Source: Trochalopteron elliotii
Taxonomy: Eukaryota > Chordata > Aves > Passeriformes > Leiothrichidae
Direction of reading: 5' to 3'
DNA: 64,000 nucleotides
NCBI GenBank assembly: GCA_024734555.1
Contig: JANPWX010000359.1
Location: forward strand, 1,449,042-1,513,041
This document shows positions 36,120-47,577 of the stretch, piece by piece. Position numbers and translations under genes: made by a program. The notes under the pieces were generated by a model, which saw only the letters and a program-made list of their open reading frames with translations, was not told the DNA's origin and ran no database searches. Within the stretch, counting starts at the first letter, position 1. Each line of letters starts with the position of its first letter.

Positions 36120-37380
36120 GAGGATTACTTTTATGAGTAAAAGTCCCTAGAATAAGCTAAATACAAGTGCAAAATAGGATACTGTACTTCAATTTCTCAT
36201 CTTCTGTAGTTTGAGGCTTTTTACATACATTATTTTTGTAATATGCTTTATTAGTTCTGCTTCAGAGGTATTTGAGTGGTTGTTTTGTGATACATGGAAC
36301 ACAAACGTAATTTTTAGGAGCTTACTTGTTACCAATTGTTCATAGGACATTGCCATTTCCATAAACAATTTATAAGGTATGCCGTGATTGTGAATACTTG
36401 TAAAGGACAGCAAACTTCCTTCCTCTTTCCTGAAGTTCTCAGAGATGAAGAGGCTTTCAGCATGTTCTCCTCATAAAGAATTTGATATCCCTCCCTCTTG
36501 TGCATCATCAGCAGAATTTCCTTGTTGGTACAGCTTTCACTGCCATTGCTATCACATCCCCCTGGCTAGTGGTGCATTTCAATAACTAATTTGTGTTCAC
36601 CCCTATCAACATGGATAAGTGCCACAGGAGTTACATGGTATATTCCATCTTTTCTGAGGTGTGTGTTTGCATAACTGTTTGACATTCTTTGTCCAAATCC
36701 TAAGGATTTATTAAAACACTTTTTGTCTCATGATTAAGAAATTTCCATGAGCTCTTAATAAAGGTCTTAACTTACTGAAGCTGTTATGTCATACAGCACT
36801 CAAAACACTATGGTTACAGCTCAGACTTGGTGTGGCCATTTATGGGCTTGCAGACTTATTAGATCACTACTTGACTCCCCTGGAAAATTGTCAGTTTTCT
36901 CTTTTGTAAAGACCAAAATTGAGAAATACATTTGTATATTTAAATGTATGTATGGGTTTAATTCTCCTGACTGCCTGTAGTAGGACTAAGAATGCATTCC
37001 TTTCTCCTTCACTGTATCCCTACGTAAATGGTGTTTGGGCAGGCCATAGAAAAAAAAGGAAAACTGAAAAACAATTGCAGCAGACAGGCTACAACATAGG
37101 CAAGTCTTTCAAAGGTTTGGATTTACCTTAACAACATCTCTTGCTGAGCACTTTGTCAGAAGTGAAAACCTGGTCATGCTTTTGAGGGTTTTCCAGGTAT
37201 TGAAACAGGATTTTCTTTGTTTCGTGAGTACATATGCTATCAAACCCAACTAGTCAAAGCAGCTAAATGGACACTATCAATAGAAATTAATTTTGTGACT
37301 CTGTTTACATAGAATTGGAGGATATGACAATATTAATGAAACTTAAAAATTGCTGGCATTCAGTATTAAAACTTGTATAT

Positions 37381-37426
37381 TTTAAGGACAAGGCTGGTGC
37401 TTATATACACTTTAAGGACAGGGCTG
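37381..37426. repeat. Local tandem duplication, 30-bp period
   Basis: TTTAAGGACAAGGCTG at 37381-37396 recurs at 37411-37426 with a single mismatch. No function is apparent. Confidence 0.7.
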
Positions 37427-38719
37427 ACAGGAATTTGAAGATTATCAGTTAGTAAGAAGCTGATAGTACTTTGAGATCTTAGAGACTTCCAAAGTACTGT
37501 ACAGGCAGTCTCTCAGTTCATGTGCTACTTCTGAAAATTGATCTGTCAGCTCTATATCAACTAGTTTCTAAAAGGCTTCTAGTACAAGGGCAACTGGACA
37601 GATTCATGATCTCAGCAAAATACAGCTGCATTCTTCAGAGCCAAGGTGAGGTTACCATGGGTAGGCTTCATATTGTGCTAGAAACCCTGTGTATCAGCAT
37701 TTTCTGAGGTTCTGGGGTTTTTTTACGTTTCATTACATGTTGTAAAGAAAGACCCTTTTTTCTCTTTTGTAACCTCTCTCAGTGCTGCTTATGCTAAAAA
37801 GTGGGAATTAAAGTCTTCTAACCATCTGGAGAAAGAGAATCGTAGATAAACAGGAATAGCAAAAAAATACAAATAGCACTACTGTAAAATAGCATAGGAA
37901 CCCAACAGGCTTCCTCTGCACAGTGACTTTGTAGATTAGGGAGTATACTCCCACTTCTTTTCTCTAGGGTCTCTTAGTCCTCAGAGAACATGGGGAAGTT
38001 TTGCCATTGCTGCTACAGTAAGTGAAATGACTGTACTAAGGAGAGTTATCTGGCAGCATTTAAAGAGCCATGGTACCAGTCTGAACAGGCTACTCATCTG
38101 AATGTGGAATGCCACTTCTTTATTCCTATTGTTACATATTTATTTATTTGAACTTACACATTAGACCTTCTGGGCTAGGATATGTATTAATTCTCTCTTT
38201 GGCTGGCAGAAAAAATATTTCAGGAATTTTTCAGAGAAGAATGTTGAAAGAATATTATAGGATGCATCAACAAGCACAGAAAAATGCCTATTCCTTAAAT
38301 AAATGAAACAGTTTCAACATGAAAATGATGCCTGAGGCCACACAACTGGTGGGGCATTGTCCATGTCCCAGTCTCACTCTCCAGTGGGCACATCCAGAGG
38401 CATTTGCTATCCATCAAAGGTGTATCCTTTCAGCAAAATAAGAGCCCGTGCTTTACCCTGCGATATTGTAACTCATAAACCAGGGTCTCTGTGAGCCGAC
38501 GTTCCTGGGACCCTCCTCAGGTGCTGGAGCAGAAATGTGTCTGAGTCTGCCGGGGGCGGAGGAGGCTCCGCAGCCGCCGGGGGCCTCCGGTCCCTGCACT
38601 GCCCCGCCCCACCCGGCTCCGCTACAGGTGGATAAAGGTGGCTCTTCCCCAGCTCTTCTCCAGCCCGTCCTCCCTCACGGCGGCTCTCTACAGGCGCCCC
38701 CCTCCCCCTTGCCTTCGGA

Positions 38720-38742
38720 GGGGTGCGGGGAGGGGGAGCGGG
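38720..38742 (+). other. G-quadruplex motif at the gap edge
   Basis: Four G-runs of 4, 4, 5 and 3 are separated by loops of 3, 1 and 3 bases, satisfying the standard G3+N1-7 quadruplex rule. The motif ends 13 bases before the Ns begin. Such structures are common in promoter islands and hinder polymerases, which may explain why sequence is missing here. Confidence 0.7.
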
Positions 38743-38755
38743 CGCTGCCAGCCGG

Positions 38756-39129
38756 NNNNNNNNNNNNNNNNNNNNNNNNNNNNNNNNNNNNNNNNNNNNN
38801 NNNNNNNNNNNNNNNNNNNNNNNNNNNNNNNNNNNNNNNNNNNNNNNNNNNNNNNNNNNNNNNNNNNNNNNNNNNNNNNNNNNNNNNNNNNNNNNNNNNN
38901 NNNNNNNNNNNNNNNNNNNNNNNNNNNNNNNNNNNNNNNNNNNNNNNNNNNNNNNNNNNNNNNNNNNNNNNNNNNNNNNNNNNNNNNNNNNNNNNNNNNN
39001 NNNNNNNNNNNNNNNNNNNNNNNNNNNNNNNNNNNNNNNNNNNNNNNNNNNNNNNNNNNNNNNNNNNNNNNNNNNNNNNNNNNNNNNNNNNNNNNNNNNN
39101 NNNNNNNNNNNNNNNNNNNNNNNNNNNNN
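38756..39129. other. Assembly gap (374 N)
   Basis: A run of 374 undetermined bases lies inside the CpG island. Its size may be an estimate. Any exon, promoter element or start codon here cannot be seen. Confidence 0.99.
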
Positions 39130-39290
39130 AAAGCTCAGCTTGGTTGGTCCCGGCTCGGGCTCCGCTTCCCGCCGCTCACGGCTCCTCCCGCCCGGCCCCG
39201 CCGGGCACCTGCCCCGGCCAGGCGCTGCTTCCCTGGCACGGCGGGCGTGCTCCCCCTCCGGCCGTGGGGGAGGACCCATCTGTATCCTGA

Positions 39291-42200
39291 CTTTTGTTTC
39301 TTTAACAGGGCTTGCGCATATTAAAGCGAATAAAAGGAGCGGGGAGATAGCGGATTTGGGCCAAATTGGGCTGCCCTCCCTTTAATTCCCTTTTAAGGAA
39401 TCTAGACATTGATAGTGGAGAATAAACAAACTCAGATTTGAGTTGCTCTAAACTGTTTCTTGACTGAAAACATTGCTATCTAATTGGATTGGCATCTTCT
39501 TGATTAAGTATTGGCATTTCCTCTATGGTTCAATTACTGTGTGATTAAGACAACTGAACTGTGATTACTGAATCAGTAAGTTGTGAAATGTCAAGAAAAT
39601 GATGCAGTCACAGAGATCAATTGCAGAGAAGCACAGAACTGTGTTATAACTGCTCTGCTAGTCTGAGGATACACAGATAATTATGATCCAGGGTTGTGTG
39701 TAACTGATACTTCACTCTAAAGCAATCTCTCAAGACTACTTAGATGTACCTTTAAATTCCTTTGACTACAGAACTCAAAGTCCTTTTCCCCCATCCTCCA
39801 ACCTTTTATTTCTACAAAGTGTGTGGGTATTATTTACTGCTTATTGAAGCATGCGGCTCTTCTTAGAGTTTTGTTGCTGATACTGCCATTTGCCCGAAAA
39901 GCAGTTCTTGCCTTCTTTGTGCTCAGGACCCTCCCCCTTCACAATGGTTTCTTTTGAAAGGACGGAGCACACAGACTGTGACCTGTATGCACAAACACTT
40001 TCCATATTCTACACTGTTCTTCAAAGATTCAATTTAGCAAGCAATATAAGTGATGACATCCAGGTCTCTTATTAAATAAAACACCAAAAATATCTAATCC
40101 CTATCTTCTCAGTGACACCAAGAGGCAAGTATCATAGAAAACCTATTTCTTAGCTGGATTCTATGCCCAAAGTGAGCTACCTTTTTAAGCCAATGATTTT
40201 ACTGACCTTCATGAAGTGAAGGGCTGACCTTTTCTTAAACAAAAAACAGACCCCAGTATTTTACATTGAAATTTAATGCTAACAACTCATCTGCTTTCTC
40301 CTGGGATATAATTGAAAAAGAATGTAATTACATGTTTAAGTTCTCCAGAAAGCACAGCACATTATCTGTTTGTTGTAGTCAGTGGAATATTTCTTGTTAG
40401 TTAGTTTTCCAGAGTCTGGCTTAAATATTAAACAAGTGTATTCTAGAAGTTGTCATTGTAGGATTATTAGCATGTGAGATAGTCCAGGACGTTCACACGG
40501 AAAGATGTTTTATGAACTACGTAGTCTTACATCTAGAAAAACTTTGCAGGGTGATACTATTCTATGGAAAACTGCTGGCATGTCTCTTAATATAAAGAAT
40601 AACATAACATCTTTAGAGTGTTAAAGTGATGAATCAGCTTCATGTCATCTGAAACAAAGTTTCAGAAATAGAAAGTATTTCAGTTCAGAAACAGCTCATC
40701 TGCTTTGTTGCTTTGGAAATGCTAAATTTAAATATAAAACTAATACTTCTTTAACGGGCCTAAAAAAATTCAGATAAAGAAGCACAATTTTTCAAAATGT
40801 GTATACAAATCTAGTCATCAAGTAGAAAAATTAAAACCAATTTATTGTTCATTTAAATTGCCTAAGTGGCTGGTGTTCCTGAGCTTGCTCAGGTGGCTAA
40901 AGATAGAAGTAGTGCCCATGGCTAATCCTTGCAAGAATCAGTCCCATGTTTTACTAGTTTTACAAGTGATACAATCTGTGGAAAGAGTAGGACCGATACA
41001 TGGCACTGAACGTGAGGTTATGTTTCACAAACTTTGACCTCCAACATGATGATATTTAAATCTTAAAATACTGTCTCATGTCCAATGTCCTTTTTTTTTA
41101 ATTTTTGCTGTTGTTTTAATATAGTCTGTAGTTAACAGACCTCTTTTTAGTTTAAGCCTCTGGGAAGGATATATTATGTTGTCATCAGTGATAGACTAAT
41201 CCACCAGTGCATCTTTAATCCAGAAGAGGGATAATTCTAATTCCGGGCAAAAGTGCAAGAAGGGATTCCAGATAATATTAGAAAATATGTTTTGCTTTGC
41301 ACGGAATTTTCAAAATTTCATTGACAAAACTTTTTAAACTATGCTATTGCAGTGATTTAGGTCTAATTAGCAGTTATAAACTACATAATGAAATACTGCA
41401 TATCTCAAAAAAAAGTATAAAACAAGTTCTTGGCAGGTTTTTCATCTGCTCAGAATTCTCCTGGTAGATATTTTATTTTTTTGCAGTGTGTTACACATAA
41501 GTATTTTTACATATAAAATCAATAATATGTACTAAAGTAAGCAGTTAGATTAATTTTGGGGTTACTATTAGCTGTGCAGGAGATTGCAGAGGTCTCCTGC
41601 AGATTTCCCACTACCTGTGTTGCAGGTGGAGCAGTATTAAAGGTTTGCTTCTCTGGATTTCCATGGCAGAGGTCTTGGCTCTGCCTATGTGCTGTTTTAC
41701 TGATACCTTCTTCCAACTCAAAAATATCTTTTTGTTCCTGATATCTTAAGGTAATGGTTTCTCACAATGTTTCCCCCCTGCCCCCCCACTCCATCCAAAA
41801 TGTAAACACCGAGTCATCCAAAGACTTTTTGCCCCCTCTGTTAACAATGTGTTTATTGCCTATATAGTAAACAAGCATAAGCATTTTTAAATGAGTGGTT
41901 TATGGTTTAGGGGATTTGGTTGGTTTATTTTTGTTTTACTTTTTAAATATTTCAGACAAAATAGCATTTTCAAGTGTGAAAATATTTCAAATCAAATGTA
42001 AATCTATAATTAACCCTACCACCAAATATGATGAAAATTAATGTCTGAAGTGAGTTATTTCACTTCCAGCTTTTGAATGGAATTTTTGTGTATTGTTGCT
42101 TCTTAATCCTATTTAGATTAGGCAAACCATTCAGATATAGTTGCATGGTAGGAAATTATGTTCTATTGTTTTCATATATATACACATGTACATAAATATT

Positions 42201-43254
42201 CTGCATTTACTATTTATTTATTTAAATAGATTAAGTTCACACCAAGGTGGTTGTTTATGAAAATTTGTGAGACTTTCTCAGGGAGAAAAGTTAACAGACA
42301 TTCAGCAAATAACCTTATTAATTTGTATTTTAAAAAGCACAACAATTTTGTGTATGGTTATACCATGAAATGACAGCTGAATTTCTATAATTATCTCTTC
42401 TCTGTCATATGTGATCAGATTCCAAATTAAGTGTGTACTTCACATTCTTATTGACAATTTTACACTATGCATCTAACTTGAGGATCAAGCTGAGTAAATT
42501 CCTTCTTGCTCAGTGTCAATGGTGATAATTTGTTGATTCTCTATTTGCTGAACAACTTCTAAATTCAAATATATTTTCCAATTAAAATCATGTTCAAGTA
42601 CTAACAAAATGATCTTTGCACCTGAGCAGCAATTTTCATAACTGTTTGGGTTTTCTTTTTTTTGCCTTCCTGATAAAATGGAATCAGCTTTCTGATTGTT
42701 TAAGTTACCCTTAAGGTGTGATTGAAAGATACCTGATGAGAACATACAGATTTAAGTACACCAAATGTGATTTCAGCATACCTCTGCTGGCACTGTGGGC
42801 AGAACCAGGTTGTCTCTTTTGCATCATTGTCAGTTGGTACAGAGCTGAAAGCCTTTGTATACAGTGATCTTTCCAGATTGCAGGGTCAGATTCCTCCCCC
42901 ACTCTTTCCCAGCTACCCCCAGCACTTGCTTCTCTGTCTCATAAACAAACTGGTGATGTCTGCTAAGTCGAACCAGTGAACTAACACTTTCTGCAACTTT
43001 TGTCAAATTCTGTCTCATTCAGGGTGAATCCTACCCTCTCTACACCAGTCAATGTGCTGCTTAATAGTATCACAGAAACTTCAAAAGCAGAAAAATGCTT
43101 CTTAGCTGGCTGGGTTCTCCCTCAAACAGGCTCAAGGAATTGCAGCAGTGTCAGATGCAGGGAAGCAACAGCTGAGCTTCCAGGGGAAGGAAGCTTTTGA
43201 TCTTACTCCAGGATCAGAATGGTCCACCTCACAAAGACAAAACACACTCCAATT
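39291..43254. other. AT-rich unique DNA downstream of the CpG island, no gene recognised
   Basis: Short ORFs up to 86 codons without motifs. A perfect 7-bp inverted repeat with a 2-base loop (CCTGAGC, GCTCAGG at 40878-40893) and a C-rich run near 41773-41790 are the only structures noticed. No coding exon could be linked to the island. Confidence 0.5.
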
Positions 43255-43857
43255 ACAGACTGGGAGCAGAATGGCTGGAAAGCTGCCCAGCAGAAAAGTA
43301 CCTATGGCTGCTGGATGACAGCTTGCTGAACATGAGCTACTGTGTGCCCAGGTGGCCAAGAAGGCCACTGGCATCCTGGCCTGGATCAGGAATTGTGGGG
43401 CCAGTAGGAACAGGGCAGTGATCATAGCCCCATACATGGCACTGGTGAGGCTGCACCTTGAGTACAGTGTTCAGTTCTGGGCCCCTCAGTTCAGGAAGGT
43501 CTGGTGAAGGGTCTGGAGAAAATGTCCTGTGAGGAGCAGCTGAGGGAGCTGGGGTTGTTTAGCCTGGAGAAAACCAGGCTCGGGGGAGACCTTATTGCTT
43601 TCTACCACTGCCCGAAAGGGGACTGTAGCCAGGTGGAGATTTGTCTCTTCTAAGCAACCAGGCTGAGAGGACACAGTCTCAAGCTCTCCTAGGGGAGGTT
43701 TAGGTACGACATTAGAAAGAAATTCTTCACTGTTCCTGGAGGTGTGTAAGGGAAGACTGGACATGGCACTTGGCGTAAACATGGTGGTATTCAGTCATAG
43801 GTTGGACTCCATGATCTCAGAGGTCTTTTCCAACTGAGTTGATTCTGTGATTCTGTA
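43255..43857 (+). mobile_element. CR1 LINE, 5'-truncated 3' end
   Basis: This is the diagnostic avian CR1 3' region in sense orientation. It holds the end of the reverse-transcriptase ORF ('atggctggaaagctgcccag', 'gaacatgagc', 'gcccaggtggccaagaaggcc', 'ctgcaccttgagtac', 'gagggagctggggttgttta'). The 3' UTR follows, with the ending 'ttggactccatgatctcaga' and a short octamer-like tail (ATTCTGTG). Relative to the CR1 pattern I know, about 40 bp is missing near 43499 and about 50 bp near 43732. The frame is also broken, so it is a dead copy. The 5' truncation at about 43255 is normal for target-primed LINE insertion. CR1 is the dominant bird retrotransposon, which fixes the lineage of this window. 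Confidence 0.95.
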
Positions 43858-45776
43858 AAATCCTGTGACCAAGGTAGGGTGACTCAAAGTATGATAAGCA
43901 CTGATCAAAGTCAAAGAGACTTCAAAGCAGTGACAGTGGAAAATCTGGTGGTCTGTCAAACTGTCCCTCTGAAGGAATAAGAGCAGGGAAGCTGGTCTAG
44001 TAGGGATGAAGTGAGTTAGCCAGAGGGAAATTTCCAAAGATACTTCTATTCCTTATACTTTGGATACTTCCAAAGTTGCTCCTATGTTAATGCAGAATTG
44101 TTTAGTACTTTTACTCATATCCTTGAACAAGTAAATAACGTGGTGTTGTGAATTAATCATTTGTGACTGAAAAATATATAGTCAACACTGGAAAGAATAT
44201 TGTCTGTTCTCAGCTTAGAGCCCCCAAAAAAGCAGACCTTGCCTTTCTCTACTTTTCTCTGAAAGATGTGACTAGCACTGCACCTTGCTGTAACTCCATT
44301 ACTAAAAAAAGGAAAATTTAGTTTTTAGTATAAACCAGGGATTGGATGTTGGAACCTGTGTTGTGTTGTTGCTCTTTGCTGGAAGTAACCAAGTGGCTAG
44401 ATTAGGCAGCTACCTAGAAAATATTTTCCTCTTCTTTTGGGACGAGTTTGAGGGTGTAGAACTTCGTAATTTAAGGTGAGTTTATCCGGTTATCTTTGCT
44501 TTCAGTAGTTATACTAACTTCTGATTCTAACTTGAGCTGAAATTGGACCTGAAAGATGGAATTAGAAGGGCTCTAAGGCATCTTAAGGTCATGTTTCTTA
44601 ATTTTTGAGTTCTGGCCTAAGGATCTGATTCAAGCAAACAAAAATGTGTTCAGGCATTATTTTTAATGCAACCACTTTAAAATCATGACAAATGGTCATT
44701 ACTGTATGTTTTACTCAGAATCCATATTATTGCTGGTGAAAATACTGATATATTCAAATTCTTGGGTGATGTTCTCTTATTTTTTGCTAGACAGAAATAA
44801 GACAGGATGATAATTCTGCAGTTCTTCCATTCAGAAGCTATATAATTCAGTAATCACACTAATCTTGGACTAGTATTATTAAGGTGGACTAATAGCACAC
44901 ATTATTGCTTCACAAATAAACCCCGTATTTGAATTCAAGGCAAGCATTTGAGATTTAAGAGTTAAAATAGTCTTTAAATAAGGGATTTTTTTTTCCTGAG
45001 TAACAAAACAATATTATCTTCTGTATTTTTTTGGGGTAGAAACCTGATACACAGTGCAGTGATCAAAACAAATCTGTATATTTGAGATTACATATACATG
45101 AATGAATGTGTATTTTGTGTGAGTGGAAGAAATTTTTTATTGTTTCTAAACCTTAGATGATTATCTGGATTGCCACTAGAGAGTTTCTGTAAATGTCCCC
45201 TTTTTTCCTTCCCCAAACATATACTCCTTTTTTCTCTGTTTACTCATTTCAATGTATAAATAGGTTTATCCTGAAAACAGATTTGTCTTATTGTTATCAT
45301 TACCTTTGTGCGTTCAACTTCTATTTTATAATTTTTTCTTTTATTTGTGCAGGTAGCAGTTTCATACACATTCCCAGTCTTTTTGGATGTAAAGGAAACA
45401 TGCTCAGAGTATTTTCAGGGCAATAAATAATACAAATACAATAAAAACAAGTACATGTAAAAGTACCTCAAGTACATGTAAAAGTGTAACCAAATAGATG
45501 TGCATGAATATATTAAAATAAATCAGACAAGATATGGGTTTACAGAGCATTCACTGCTCCTAGTACTATTCTGAGGAAATGAATTTTTGAAAGAAAAACA
45601 AGGTGCATGTATTACATATGCTGTAGTCTGGAAAAGGTTAACAAAGACAGTTGCTACAGCAGTTTTGCATTATCACAAGCAAGGTCATCTTACCTTGTGT
45701 TAAAGTGACTAAAAGAAAAAAGCAGGTAAGGAACAGCCTCCTCACAGAGTAATGTAATTTCTTGCCCTCTCAATCT
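43858..45776. other. AT-rich unique DNA, no gene recognised
   Basis: Contains only short unrecognised ORFs. A 17-bp direct repeat at 45448-45485 is listed separately. Confidence 0.55.
45448..45485. repeat. Perfect 17-bp direct repeat, 21-bp period
   Basis: CAAGTACATGTAAAAGT occurs at 45448-45464 and again without mismatch at 45469-45485. Perfect identity suggests a recent tandem duplication. Confidence 0.85.
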
Positions 45777-45797
45777 TAAAAATAAATAAATAAATAA
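45777..45797. repeat. Microsatellite (AAAT)n
   Basis: About five AAAT units, followed by a purine-rich stretch to about 45845 that contains G-runs of 5, 4 and 4. Confidence 0.85.
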
Positions 45798-46881
45798 GAA
45801 ATAAGGAAAAAAGAAAGAGAAGGGGGTGTGGGGAAGGGGAGGCACAGCAAGATGAAGAAACAAACAAAACATTCTCAAGTCTCGGAAAGGAGAGAGACTT
45901 CCTTAACAGTAAAAAAAATTCTTCTTTTGGACTTTATCTTGCCAAGAGCTTCTGGCTCCTTCTGTTTTCTGGGACTGATAGTAGTATTCAAAGACTTTGG
46001 AACAGGTGTTGTTCTTAAAATACTAGCGCATTCAACATTGAACTTGACATTAAATATTGTCTGAGCATCCCTACAGCTTAATGTTGGCTGTCAATCATTT
46101 CATTTCTAGTACAGCTGAAGACAATTGTGTTATGGAGAAATATGTTGTCTTCCCTGTTGATCTTTTGAAGAGAAAACCGCTTCCAGTGCGCCAGCACTCA
46201 ATTCACTTTCTCCTCAGGCCTTACTTCTGATGACTAGGAGTCCAGGATTATTTTGCTTTTTTCTCTTTTTTTTAACCTATAGAAATAAAGAAGGATTCAT
46301 CTAAGCAGAATAGACCTGAAATTCATTATTACAGCTTTTTTTGGTGCCCTTTTCTTTTTGCCTTCCATCTCACTCAATAGCTAGTTATGATATGTGACTA
46401 GGCAACTTATTCCAAAGGTATGAAAGAGAACTCTGAGCTGGTCCTTTCATCATTTATTTGATGTTTAGAATGAGAAAATTGTCCTTGGACAAATAGCTTG
46501 ATTTTTTTTTTTTTTTTCCCTGAATATCAGATAACTTCTGGACAAGTGATGAGTGTGTTTTTGCATAAGTTCTGCCTTTTCTCACATTTCAGTTAGGAAT
46601 TTCTCACAATTTAGTTTAGGAATTTGTAATTATATGAAAAACAATGGAGAGATGATATTGTTTTAGAGAAATATTTTTGCAGAAAAAACAACCTTCTTTG
46701 TGGAAGATCAAAAGGACTCTGGAGACTAAAAAACCTTCAGAAGTCAATAATTATCACAGTGTATCAGTTACAAGCTGTTTCCTCTTCCTTTTTTTGTGTG
46801 TTTTTAAATGATTTAAATCAAAATACACAATATTTTTATCCACAGTTTTCTCTTTAATATATGGATTACGTTTGTGAGATG

Positions 46882-46915
46882 TAAATGTAATCCATAAATG
46901 TATGGATTACATTTA
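46882..46915. repeat. Perfect 15-bp inverted repeat, 4-base loop
   Basis: TAAATGTAATCCATA at 46882-46896 is followed by AATG, then its exact reverse complement at 46901-46915. A third copy of the ATGGATTAC core lies just upstream at 46861-46869. The element could extrude as a cruciform or form an RNA hairpin, but the arm is shorter than a typical microRNA precursor. The ATGGATTA core contains GGATTA, a bicoid/OTX-type homeodomain site (TAATCC on the other strand), present here three times in alternating orientation. Confidence 0.85.
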
Positions 46916-47505
46916 TTAAACTGGGTTGTTTCTTTATTGCATTGAAAGATCTGGAGGTTTGGAATTTGGACTTAACACTTTCTTTTTTTCACTTCCAGAA
47001 CAGTGGGAAGAAAAATGCACCTCATAAAACCTGTAGTGACAGAATTATATGTTAGGGATTTAAATAATTAAATGTTCAATGTAGAAAAGAATAGTTAATA
47101 AATATTAATGAAAGGTCTTGAGCTACACATTTGCCAAGATTAAGGAAAACTAACAGGATCGCTGATTTACAGAGGAATATATATAGCTATAAGTTGTGTC
47201 TGCTTCAGTGCTGTAATTGTTGGGTGACAGCATGGGCGGAAAAAGATGAGAGAATAGTGTGGTTATGCACTATATTTTGGGGGCCTTTCGAGGTCTTACT
47301 GTAAATTAGTGTTTGGGATTTTTAAAACATGGTTTTAATGGCCCTCTTTGAAGCAGAACTATGACTAAGCTATCTTCTTAGTCATGCTCAAGAGTTTCTT
47401 CTGCATTGGAAACAGAAACCAGGATGCATTAGAAATCCTGTCTTTACTACCTCTTTGTATTTTAGCAGGAATATTTACCCAAAACTGTTGGCTTGTTTAG
47501 TTAGG

Positions 47506-47577
47506 TTTTTTTTAGTTGACATATGAGATATGATGTATATTTCTGTTAGTTTTTTTTTTAGTTGACGTACATGAGAT
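47506..47577. repeat. Imperfect local duplication
   Basis: A T8-9 run followed by AGTTGACATATGAGAT (47506-47528) recurs as a T-run followed by AGTTGACGTACATGAGAT (47550-47577). It is a local duplication of about 25 bp with small changes. Confidence 0.65.

Larger units (their letters stand above)
31375..38519. other. AT-rich unique DNA, no gene recognised
   Basis: About 7 kb without a recognisable gene or repeat family. Local duplications at 36072-36119 and 37381-37426 and a possible regulatory block at 34980-35060 are listed separately. Confidence 0.55.
38520..39290. promoter_or_regulatory. CpG island interrupted by an assembly gap
   Basis: Both sides of the gap (38520-38755 and 39130-39290) are strongly GC- and CpG-rich, with GC-box-like GGGGCGG and CCCCGCCCC strings, in contrast to the AT-rich flanks. 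This is the usual look of a vertebrate promoter island. Just 3' of it on the plus strand are an acceptor-like CTTTTGTTTCTTTAACAG (AG at 39307-39308) and a TATA-like AATAAAAGG at 39329-39337. Direction of transcription cannot be fixed. Long frames on both strands run through the Ns and are artefacts of the gap plus GC-rich sequence. A first exon could lie in the missing bases. Confidence 0.75.

Noticed and set aside
38473..39385. Very long ORFs on both strands across the second CpG island
   Set aside because: They run through 374 Ns that cannot contain stops. The visible ends are Pro/Arg/Gly-rich island translation with no known domain.
45820..45845. G-quadruplex in the purine-rich stretch
   Set aside because: Only three G-runs of three or more are present, followed by GG.
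46882..46915. MicroRNA precursor
   Set aside because: The perfect stem is only 15 bp with a 4-base loop and does not extend through the flanks, too short for a typical pre-miRNA.
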